A stretch of DNA of 64,000 bases from Actinostola sp. cb2023 (taxonomy: Eukaryota; Cnidaria; Anthozoa; Actiniaria; Actinostolidae): assembly GCA_033675265.1 (NCBI GenBank), contig JAUJYZ010000814.1, positions 62,001 through 126,000 of the forward strand. Direction: 5' to 3'. The stretch's first letter is position 1; each line of letters begins with the position of its first letter. The translations under genes and the position numbers were made by a program. Under the pieces are notes generated by a model that was not told the DNA's origin, did no database searches, and saw only the letters and a list, made by a program, of their open reading frames with translations. Of this stretch, positions 54,954-64,000 are shown in pieces.

Positions 54954-54963
54954 CCTTATAAGG
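54954..54963 (-). promoter_or_regulatory. CArG box / TATA-like CCTTATAAGG
   Basis: CCTTATAAGG is a perfect CC(A/T)6GG serum-response-factor site that also holds TATAA. It lies ~180 bases upstream of the NHERF-like start codon. Either reading (SRF site or TATA box) would suit a promoter here; no transcript start is visible. Confidence 0.45.
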
Positions 54964-56090
54964 ACATAAACCCGCCTCTCTCTGTTAATTTATGCATGTC
55001 AAAGGTTCAAGGTTTATTCATTTGGCACTTCTTCCAAGATCAAGGCGCATAGCGATATAACATTTATTTATAACGCCATAATGATTGGAAAATAAGAGAA
55101 GAGGGAAAATATTATAATTTGCAGATAAAATAATTTAAAAAACGATTATTGAATTATTGTGAACTATTGGCGGCGCCGATTTTTTTTTAACTCCTACCCC
55201 CTCCACTGAAATTTTTCTGATAAATATAAATGAAACAGTACGAAATTGGGCGAACTGGCGATGCGTGCACGGCAAATGCAAATGAAGAATAATGGGAACC
55301 AGGAAAAATAAATGAGCGAAATGGGAAATCATATTATCTCTGACGTTGTTGGTCACACTACTGATTGACATATGAGCCTTGAGGGGATATATACTGCTTC
55401 TATATTGATTTGATGTGAACCTCGTTTTTCAAAAGGCATTAATTAGCACCGTATTTTGGACAGATTGGCATGATAAACTCCTTAATTGGCAGATCACAGC
55501 AGCATCTCTGAATTCGAAGTACTTTGAACAGATCATTTTCAAATTAATTTAGTGGTAGAGGTTTTTAGGCGATGTCGTGATGTTTTCTATTATCCCATAT
55601 GTTGAAGTGATGACAAAATGGATATGTGGAGAAGTTATTATAGCGTATCTCACTGTTTTGCTAGCATACTCGATGACGTCATCATTGCATTTGCGATCAA
55701 GAGCAACTACCCCCTGAGGGGCCCCCTGGGGCTGTGAAAACGTTTTCTGTATTGTAAACAACCGCTACTAGGATAAGACTTTTAAATTTTCACACAGCAA
55801 GGGTTTTTTTGTGAACATGTTTTGTCTGTATTTCGATGTCTTTGGGTCTGTAGTGCCCGCACCACCCCACTTGGGATATCTTAGTTTGGCACGGGGGTAG
55901 GCACGGGTGAGTAAATGCACATGCCATGGTTTCAACGTACGTATTACTTACTGTCTTCATGCTTGACCTCGCTGAGGTCATGTTATGACGTAAAACGAAG
56001 GCACAACATCACGTTCGCATTTCTGTGGATGAAGGAGGGTACTTTGTGATGACAAGGGAAACGATTTGTGGGATTCCTGTGGTATTTGCT

Positions 56091-56129
56091 TGCGCATGCG
56101 CTCAACATGTTCTTGTGTCAAGATGGCGG
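56091..56129 (+). promoter_or_regulatory. TGFBRAP1 promoter: NRF1 and YY1-like sites
   Basis: TGCGCATGCGC (56091-56101) matches the NRF1 palindrome and CAAGATGGCGG (56119-56129) the YY1 consensus, 70-108 bases before the ATG. This is the usual layout of a TATA-less housekeeping promoter. Confidence 0.6.
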
Positions 56130-56198
56130 ACGTCGGAAGGTGAAATGTTGGGAATTTGACAAATTTGAGCGTTTTTTACCGACCTTTGACGGTTTAGA

Positions 56199-59100
56199 AT
56201 GAGCTTCAAGGCTTTTGATCTGGTTCCTGTTCTGGAGAAGATTGCAACGTCGTCTTCCGACAAAGCAAAGACGGTAATGTTTGAGCATAATTTGGAAATG
56301 AAGTGAATGTTTTGTAAACATGATATTTTTACATATTTTTATAAATATTTCCTAATTAATTATATTTGCATAAAAATACATAAATTATATATGTGAAGAA
56401 ATTGTAATAACAGATAATTACTATTTGAAAAAGGTATATATAGGCAGGGGGTTGCATTCCAATATACATGTACGTAGTGTTTATATGACCCGATTATTAG
56501 CAGCCATGCCATACTGCACCAATTCCCATATAAGCTTACTGATACAGTATGCTGCAGTATGCCATGGGAATAAATCATTGTATCAGACTTATCATATATA
56601 TGTATACATGGTTTAGTATGGGCTGCGGCGGCGTATAATGATAAATTCAATGGTTAAAGGAAAGCTAACACTGTAATAAAAGTACTTAACTTTACAGACA
56701 TCTGTTTGCGCTAAGCTGTTTGCATTTCTTTTAGATTGAATGTCTTGATTGCGCTGCTCAAAACTTGTTCATTGGTACATCTGATTGGTACGTTACAAGT
56801 ACAGACTTTGCACATCACTTTACCATTGTAAAGTGTCTTGGAATTGGCTCTAAATATACCATATTCTTCTTATCATCATCATCATCATTATATTGAATAT
56901 GCAGTTTATATATACATTCATGTACATGTATTAATGAAGAAATGGTCAACACTCAGACTGTGCATCCATTGAGTTATGGATACATGCGGGAAGCTGCTAA
57001 TTAAGCATGAGAGAAGCGCGAGAGTCGCACAATCAGTCAATGCGAAGCCGCATTATATTGTAGCTATGTTATAATGATTTAATATTAAATCCATCTTATT
57101 CTTTATATGACAGCTACATCTTCCACTATGTTTTTGATGACACAATATCTCCACTTGGGAGAACCATCTTTCAGTGTAGCCTTCAAACGCACAAACATAT
57201 TAATATGGTGAGTTCTGTTATGGCCCAGTTTTTCAATAGCAACACAAGCATACATGTATTAAGTGCCCCAGGGGGGAGAGGTACATGTATTTTAGGGGTA
57301 GGTTAAGCAAAATCCAATTTTTTAAAAGAGCTGGTAATTTTTAAGGTGCATGAAACTTGGAACAAGTGCTTACGTCTTGAATAGCGTAGTAGCGATCCAT
57401 TGGTATTTTTTAGCCTAAGGGTAATTTTAAGACCATGAGGTATTTAGGGTCAGAAATTTTGCACCATTGGTATATTTATGGTATTTTTCAAGGTTTTCCA
57501 CATGTTTTCCGACGGTCACCCCTTCCCTTTTTACTTTGAAGAACCCACCCTGGGATTAAGTGCAATCACAAGCATTTGAACTTAGGTCATGTGAAAACAG
57601 ACCCAAAGCAAGCAAAACGCAAGTTTGCACAAGAAATGAGAAAAGATTTGATTGTTGTGCTTATATATTATGTGTGCTTGCATCAAGCCATTGACTGTTT
57701 ATTCTTGTGTCGCTAGTGACAACCAGTTAATTGTGATAATTAATGCAGTTTCAATGAATTATGAACTACTGATCTATTCAGTTACATGTACATTTGTAGG
57801 TTTATTACCGTTAATAAACTACTAATAATATTGAGTTTTTCTTACAGAAAAAGCCAATACAACAAGTTGTCACAGCCCCAAACATTAACAGACTGCTTGT
57901 TCTATGCGATGGTTGGTACTTACTTACATATATGTTCATACATACATATTCACATTATTGGAATGCTTGTGAAATGAACATACAGAGCTTAACTAGTCGT
58001 TTTCGTATTAGTGGGAAACCTACGGTATGGAGTTACGGTAACCGTACGGAATCAAAGACATCTACATTGCATTCAACCGAGCACAGCACGCAAAATCATT
58101 ACTCAACCAATCAGAATGCTTGGATATGTTACCATCACGGCACGACATGAACCATACCGTACCGTAACTAAGTTCTTCCCACTCATGCGAAAACGACTAT
58201 CATACTCAGGGGGAGGGGATAGAAATGGTTTATGGTATGTGTCACCCAAAATGGTCAGTTATTCGAGCCTTCCAGCTCTGAAACAGGGTAACATATGCAA
58301 TTTACACTGTTCAAAACAGATCATTATTATTGATATTATTACTTGTAGCCACATCGACCATGAAATATCTGTTTATCTCTCAACAGGTATTATTCTCTTG
58401 TTCAGTATGTTTGAACTTGAGGTAAATTAATGGTTTTAAATTTAATATAATTTAATATTGTCTGTAAATGTAACTATTAATTAAAGAATTTTGAGAGAAG
58501 AAAATATGTGTCTTGGCAGGACTTGAATCCGCAGCTTCAGGATGCTAGTCCATTGTGTTATAACCACCACACCACTCTATACACTGACACAGTTTATATC
58601 TTTCATACCAATAGCTTACATGTACTGATGTATAATAATATTGTTACTATTTGAAAATATTAGTAATAAATAATCATGTTTGTTTTGTCTACCATTGGAA
58701 TAAGGTTCAAAAATCCACAGGGAATTCCTACAAAACACACATGAAAATGCATGTTTTTTAAAGCTTTTTCCTGTAAACTGAATTCATTGAATACAGCACA
58801 GAAGTCAGACAACATAATTTTTATGTATTTTGTCGACAGTTTATTGTGTCTGGAGTTAAGGACAAATTAAAAGGGGTAAGTGAATACATAGTTATGTTGT
58901 CATGGTCACTGTTGCTATGACAATGTCAACAACTTTTCACAACAAAATATAGAATATTATGGTTTATTTTCAAAATAAATTATCCTATGGTTCAAAAATA
59001 CTATTACCGGTATGTAATGGTTTAATTATTAAATAAATTATATTATTGTTTAAATTAGTATTTCCTGTGCACTATTTGCAGGTGAATTTCATTGCCAAGA

Positions 59101-62100
59101 ATGATAATCCCAACAATTTTGACCCATTTGCAGTCGAGGTACAGTACATAAGAGTAGCTAATACACTCTCTTGCTACTATACTCTGACATGGGATGCCTG
59201 TGTTGAGATGAAGGGAATTCGGATAAGGAGCAAGGATGGCTTAGTTGGTTAGTGCGCAGCCTTCTAAGCAAGAGGTGCCCGGTTCGATTCTTTATGACCT
59301 CACATCCTTGTTTCGACTTCACTCTGTGCAGCTCAGTGCAGCTTTACAAAATGTAAATACCCGTAAGATGGAGCACTGATAGAGGGAGGGGGTAAAAGTG
59401 TGTACCGTCTGTCCCCTTGAAGAACAATTTCGGGTGAAGAGGCACAGATGTTAAATATTGATGTTTACCTTTACCTTGGAAGAGAAGAATAGACCTTTTT
59501 ACCTATACAGCGGCCATCTTGAATTATGGAATGCCCAGGGTGTAAACTACATGTAGTAACCATTTGGCCATGAAAAACTATGAAAACTTAATTTAAAGCA
59601 ATGAATTTGTACAAAATTATACAACAATACACAACACATGTAGATAGTAAGTCATACAACACTATGGTTAGAGTGACATAGAAAAATAATATATTGACGC
59701 GACTCCACACTGTACAGTTTTTGGGTCATTTGCACCCTGAGCATCCCATAATGTTTTAGTCAAAACAACAGAATCCAAAATGGCCACCGTGTCGGTAAAA
59801 AGGTCTATTGTAGTACTCTTTTTAACAGTGTTATAGATATGCTTTAACCATTGTTTCTGTACATACTGTGTTTGTTTAGGTCTGTATCTCACTGGCCAAG
59901 AAAAAGTCTGTGCAGATTGTTTCTGTTACAGATAACAAAATCATCCCACTGAAAGAGATTCAACTTGCCGAACCACCACTGATAATGGTGAGGTTATGGC
60001 ACTACCATTGGCTTGTCTATCATCTTGTGATACGTCTTGTTGATTGATATGGACTGTCATTATCAGCTATCATCACCATCATCTGATCATCAAATATGTT
60101 ATCACCACTATTATCACCTTATCATGTCATTGTCATCATCATCATCTACCACTGTCATCATCATCATCTACCACTGTTATCATCATCATCTACCACTGTC
60201 ATCCATCATCATCAGCATCATCTACCACTGTCATCATCATCATCTACCACGTCATCATCATCATCTACCACTGTCATCATCATCATCTACCACTGTCATC
60301 ATCATCAGCATCTACCACTGTCATCATCATCATCTACCACTGTCATCATCATCATCTACCACTGTCATCATCATCATCTACCACTGTCATCATCATCATC
60401 TACCACTGTCATCATCATCATCTACCACTGTCATCATCATCACCACTGTCATCATCATCAGCATCTACCACTGTCATCATCATCATCTACCACTGTCATC
60501 ATCATCATCTACCACTGTCATCATCATCATCTACCATTGTCATCATCATCATCTACCACTTCATCATCATCATCATCTATCATCTGTCATCATCATCACC
60601 ATATCATGTCATTGTCATCATCATCATCTACCACTGTCATCATCATTATCATCAGCTATAATCATCATGTCATCATCAAATATTGTTATCACCATTATCA
60701 CCATATCATGTCATTATCATCATCATCATCTACCACTGTCATCATTGTCATTGTCATCATCATCATACCACTGTCTTCATCATCATCAGCTATAATCATC
60801 ATGTCATTGTTCATCATCATCATCATCCACTGTCATCATCACTGTCATCATCATCATCATCATCATCTACCACTGTCTGTCATCATCATCTACCACTCAT
60901 CATCATCATCATCATCTACCACTGTCATCATCATCATCTACCACTGTCTGTCATCTCATCATCATCATCTACCACTGTCATCATCATCATCTACCACTGT
61001 CAGCATCAGCATCTACCACTGTCATCATCATAATCATCATCTACCACTGTCATCATCAAATATTGTTATCATCCATCATCATCATCATCATATCATCATG
61101 TCATCATTGTTATCACCATTATCACCATATCATGTCATTGTCATCATCATCATCTACCACTGTCATCATCATTATCATCAGCTATAATCATCATGTCATC
61201 ATCAAATATTGTTATCACCATTATCACCATATCATGTCATCTCATCATCTACCACTGTCATCATTGTCATTGTCATCATCATCATCTACCACTGTCTTCA
61301 TCGTCATCATCAGCTATAATCATCATGTCATCATCAAATATTGTTATAACCACCATTATCACCATATCATGTCATTATCATCATCATCATCTACCACTGT
61401 CATCATTGTCATTGTCATCATCATCATCTACCACTGTCATCATTGTCATTGTCATCATCATCATCTACCACTGTCTTCATCATCATCATCAGCTATAATC
61501 ATCATGTCATCATCTATCACCATATCATGTCATTATCATCATCATCATCTACCACTGTCATCATTGTCATCTACCAATCATCATCATCATCATCTACCAC
61601 TGCCATCATCATCATCTACCACTGTCAGCATCAGCATCTACCACTGCCATCATCATCATCTACCACTATCATCATCATCATCTACCACTGTCATCATCAT
61701 CATCTACCACTGTCATCATCATCTTCATCAGATCTACCATCATCACTGCAGATTAGTATAAACAAGTATTCACATTGTTCTTTTAATCATCTCTAGACAG
61801 CTGATGGAGGCGCAGTGTGTGTAGCCCTTTCAAACCAGTTCCAATATGCTGTTGTGAATATTTTAAATTCTAAGGTGCAAGACCTGTTTCATTATGAGTC
61901 AGAGAGCACCAAAGGACTTATAATGAGAGTAGGACCAGTGAGTATTTAACCTATTTGTTGATAGACTAATTGGATATTTATAGAAATAGTGCTATATATG
62001 TAACAATTATTCGCTGAAGGCGAAGTGATTATCAGGGAATATTCACCGAGTTGAAGTCGAGGTGAATATGTATAGGATATACCACAGTTCGAGAAGAATT

Positions 62101-63484
62101 AATGAAAAATACCATGCATATTCAGTGATAGGGAAGGACGTGCGCCATGCGCCATTGGCACGTTTTTAGATCGTACGGCGCAAAAAAATATTTTCTTTGG
62201 GGCCTTAGGGGCGCATTACAATTTCAAAAAAAAGTGGGTCCACTTCTTCGTTTCGGAGATATTTTGCCGTAAAAATCGAAAATTTGGCCGCCATTTTGAA
62301 TTCCCAGGGGAGACTGGGTACTATAATGAGAGTTCGTTTCTTTAAAAACCGCTGCTTTTTGCGTTTTTCAAGCCGTTTTTCAACATCAAAAAGCAGTTGA
62401 AAATCGAAAACATGTTCAGAAAGCTATTTTAGATATCAAAAAAGGAAAACATGGATACTATTTTAAAAAAAATGTTTTTTGGCCATTTTGACTTGCGGTT
62501 TTAAGAGCGCGCGCGATTGTGCACAATAAGACTAATTAAATATCAACACTAAAATGGCCCATTATTTTTGAGTGATGGCCCCTTTAGAAAATTTATGGCC
62601 CATAAATGTAGCAATTGATGAGCCATTGGCCCACCACTGTTTTCAGCCTTCCCAATCACTGCATATTTGATGAAAGTGGCTTAATACCACGAGTGTGTAG
62701 CATGAGTGGTATTCAGCCACTTTCATCAAATACAAGTGGTATTTTTCATTAATTCTTCGAGAACTAAGTGGTATTTCCTATTAATAACACACCTACAAAA
62801 AATATGAGTTTCTTTATAAAGCAAAAAAATCATTACATAGTAGCAAATCGCGCGTATCGCAATCTCAACCACAAATAATAAAATAGCACAATGTGCAATT
62901 TTCTTAATACCGTACAATTAATTAATTGCATGTTATTAAGAAAAAATCCATAGTCAATCAGCCAATCAGAAACGAGTATTTCTTGTAGGTGTGTTATTAT
63001 CACCATAATCACGGAGACTGAGGTGAATAATTGTTTTAGTATAATTTTAGACTTGAATTTCAGAGAAAAGACGAAATTCAGGATAAAAAACACTGTTTTA
63101 TTAGTACTTCTGCGTTAGTGATTTTACTTCCGCTCTCGACCAGTGATTATCATCTCATAATCACTGGTCGCTCGACCAATCACAGCACGCGAAACTCTAT
63201 ATTCAAGTCTAAAATTATACTCAAAATTGATAATAGATTATTAGTATTATTTTTATTTTATTTTTTATTTTTATTTTTCTGATAAAATTAAAGATTATTA
63301 TTATTTCCTTTATTTAACAGGAGGAATTCCTATTAAATGGTCCAACTGATCTCATGGGAATGTTTGTTACATCTGAAGGCACATCACAAAGGGCTCCGCT
63401 CAGCTGGTCTTACAGCGTAGAGGCACTAGGATACTCCTTTCCTTACGTGATTTCAATGGGAAACAATGTCATTACTGCTCACAG
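56199..63484 (+). CDS. TGFBRAP1: TGFBRAP1 (CORVET/VPS3-type tethering subunit), N-terminal 10 exons, continues past window
   Basis: Exons 56199-56273, 56735-56787, 57114-57207, 57848-57911, 58387-58421, 58840-58875, 59082-59138, 59880-59987, 61797-61937 and 63321-63484; all GT-AG and in phase, 275 codons plus two bases. The protein begins MSFKAFDLVPVLEK and continues IECLDCAAQNLFIGTSD, TAPNINRLLVLCDG, VNFIAKNDNPNNFDPFAVEV, LIMTADGGAVCVALSNQFQY, GMFVTSEGTSQRAPLSWSYS and GYSFPYVISMGNNVITAH. This follows the CNH (citron homology) domain of vertebrate TGFBRAP1 (~860 aa), which tethers early endosomes in CORVET and binds TGF-beta receptors. About a third of the protein is present; the clathrin-repeat and C-terminal zinc-finger-like regions lie beyond the right edge. 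The start matches the vertebrate MSxKAF start. Introns hold MITEs, a SINE and a 1.7-kb minisatellite. Recognition is from family knowledge. Confidence 0.94.
57208..57847. other. TGFBRAP1 intron 3, decayed repeat
   Basis: 57250-57545 (GCCCCAGGGGGGAGAGGTAC … AACCCACCCTGGG) looks like an old inverted-end repeat. No gene. Confidence 0.4.
57996..58197. mobile_element. TA-flanked MITE, family member 2
   Basis: GTCGTTTTCGTATTAGTGGG is mirrored by CCCACTCATGCGAAAACGAC, bounded by TA. It shares termini and interior (AAATCATTACTCAACCAATC, AATGCTTGGATA) with 9448-9654. It lies in TGFBRAP1 intron 4; the ORFs at 57932 and 58011 cross it by chance. Confidence 0.87.
58508..58593 (-). other. tRNA-like / SINE head fragment
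   Basis: On the minus strand, GTGTGGTGGTTATAACACAA (A-box-like) and GCGGATTCAAGTCCTGCC (B-box-like) are spaced as in a tRNA gene. The anticodon arm does not pair well, so this is more likely a tRNA-derived SINE fragment or pseudogene than a functional tRNA. It lies in TGFBRAP1 intron 5. Confidence 0.35.
58594..59081. other. TGFBRAP1 introns 5-6, no repeat or other gene recognised
   Basis: Apart from the 36-bp exon 6 (58840-58875), the sequence is AT-rich and featureless. Confidence 0.4.
59225..59475 (+). mobile_element. tRNA-derived SINE (tRNA-Arg-like head)
   Basis: GGATGGCTTAGTTGGTTAGT (A box) … CAGCCTTCTAAGCAAGAGG (anticodon-arm region with TCT in the loop) … GCCCGGTTCGATTC (B box) form a tRNA-like head. 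It continues into a non-tRNA body with GTGTACCGTCTGTCCCCTTG and GATGTTAAATATTGATG, and a T/A-rich tail. The head lacks the CCA-side acceptor stem of a real tRNA gene. It lies in TGFBRAP1 intron 7; a tail relative is at 51955-52065. Confidence 0.7.
59492..59805. mobile_element. TA-flanked foldback MITE
   Basis: GACCTTTTTACC…CAGCGGCCATCTTGAATTAT is mirrored by …CAAAATGGCCACCGTGTCGG and GGTAAAAAGGTC, with TA at both ends. Similar outer ends occur at 39105-39232. It lies in TGFBRAP1 intron 7. Confidence 0.75.
60060..61790. repeat. CAT-based 21-bp minisatellite (~1.7 kb)
   Basis: Units of CTACCACTGTCATCATCATC plus T, with sections rearranged by ATCAGCTATAATCATCATGT and TATTGTTATCACCATTATCA modules. 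Seven or more overlapping plus-strand ORFs (His/Ser/Ile-rich) result from a unit divisible by three and are not genes. It fills TGFBRAP1 intron 8 (59988-61796). Confidence 0.97.
61975..63250. mobile_element. Composite of old inverted repeats in TGFBRAP1 intron 9
   Basis: ACTTCGCC/GGCGAAGTGATTATC-type ends near 62010, a TTAATGAAAAATACCA… / TGGTATTTTTCATTAATTC inverted pair (62096-62116 and 62731-62752), CACTTTCATCAAAT pairs, a CCAGTGATTATCATCTCATAATCACTGG-type hairpin (63141-63168) and ATTTTAGACTTGAAT / ATTCAAGTCTAAAAT (63044-63060, 63202-63216). No coding region recognised. Confidence 0.6.
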
Positions 63485-63599
63485 GTATTGGGAGCAAAAC
63501 AATGAGAGAAAGAAAGAAATGATGGAGAAGGGAAATGGGATAAAGAAAGAACGGATAAAATCAGTAAGAAAGATAAAGGAAAGAAAGCAAGGAAGGGAA

Positions 63600-63695
63600 G
63601 AAAGGAAGAAAGAAAGAAAGCTTGGAAGGAAGGGAAGAAAGGAAGGGAGAATGAAAGAAAAGAAGGAAGGAAGGAAGGAAGGAAGGAAGGAAGGA

Positions 63696-63727
<32 letters not shown>

Positions 63728-63978
63728 GCAGGAAGGAAGGAAGGAAGGAAGGAAGGAAGGAAGGAAGGAAGGAAGGAAGGGAAGGAAGGAAGGAAGGAAG
63801 GAAGGAAGGAAGGAAGGAAGGAAGGAAGGAAGGAAGGAAGGAAGGAAGGAAGGAAGGAAGGAAGGAAGGAAGGAAGGAAGGAAGGAAGGAAGGAAGGCAG
63901 GCAGGAAGGAAGGAAGGCAAGGAAGGAAGGAAGGAAGGAAGGAAAGACAGAATTAGCAAAGAAGGAAGAAAGCAAGCA
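63600..63978. repeat. (GGAA)n / purine-rich microsatellite
   Basis: An imperfect GGAA tract interrupted by (GGCA)n at 63697-63724 and single-base changes, in TGFBRAP1 intron 10 immediately after exon 10. The Lys/Glu/Gly-Arg and Ser/Phe/Leu-Pro ORFs on both strands are artefacts; the plus ORF 63354-63956 reads exon 10 through its donor into the repeat. Confidence 0.95.
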
Positions 63979-64000
63979 AGCAAGAAAGAAAGAAAGCTTG

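Larger units (their letters stand above)
54776..56198. other. Divergent intergenic region, NHERF-like / TGFBRAP1
   Basis: 1.4 kb between two head-to-head start codons. It contains a CArG/TATA site (54954), a TGACGTCA palindrome at about 55675, and TGACCT-n5-AGGTCA at 55964-55980. The short ORFs (55135, 55549, 55790) show no recognisable domain. Confidence 0.5.

Noticed and set aside
58508..58593. Functional tRNA gene on the minus strand
   Set aside because: B box is acceptable, but the anticodon stem and acceptor stem do not pair well; kept only as a tRNA-like fragment.
60037..61796. Long His/Ser/Ile-rich ORFs up to 363 codons
   Set aside because: Products of a 21-bp CAT minisatellite between two phase-matched TGFBRAP1 exons.
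63472..63983. Ser/Phe/Leu/Pro and Lys/Glu/Gly/Arg ORFs at the right edge
   Set aside because: Translation of the GGAA microsatellite; the plus frame is TGFBRAP1 exon 10 read through its splice donor.

Overview
The window looks like nuclear DNA from an invertebrate metazoan. Genes are split into many short exons with GT-AG introns, three of them clearly match vertebrate genes, and about half of the sequence is repeats. It is AT-rich, and motifs such as ACATGTACATGTA recur, as in many marine invertebrates. I cannot name the species. No prokaryotic, organellar or viral genes were seen.

Five protein-coding genes can be supported. (1) 3161-11741, minus: the N-terminal 221 codons (8 exons) of an ILVBL/HACL2-like thiamine-diphosphate enzyme, whose remaining exons were not found and probably lie left of the window. 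(2) 11892-36278, plus: a complete 10-exon gene for a C1orf131-like (DUF4602) nucleolar protein of 246 aa. It is head-to-head with ILVBL across a 150-bp intergenic promoter, and its 20-kb intron is almost entirely one tandem array. (3) 38225-43469, minus: a complete three-exon CD225/dispanin (IFITM-like) protein of 136 aa, with an intron at the position used in vertebrate IFITM genes. (4) 53936-54775, minus: a single-exon NHERF-like protein of 279 aa with one PDZ domain. (5) 56199-63484, plus: the first 10 coding exons (about 275 codons) of TGFBRAP1, the CORVET/VPS3-type tether, continuing past the right edge. Apart from the shared promoter of genes 1 and 2, nothing suggests that the genes act together.

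Repeat layout: (GGAA)n at both window edges; a ~1-kb foldback element with a 10-bp target duplication (704-1714); a ~105-bp tandem array made from a partial ILVBL exon (3346-4507); CAT/GAT minisatellites inside ILVBL and TGFBRAP1 introns; the 31/36-bp satellite at about 15050-34875; a ~105-bp array between the convergent genes 2 and 3; a 21-bp minisatellite at 45603-46086; and some twenty hairpin, foldback or MITE-type insertions, many with TA or TTAA duplications.

The most interesting unexplained pattern is a family of three intronic elements (6661-8246, 12845-13595, 38488-39350). An 8-nt terminal sequence differs between copies, yet within each copy it is repeated at the left end, at the right end and as the closing arm of a right-end hairpin. 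It therefore changes in concert at three sites per copy.
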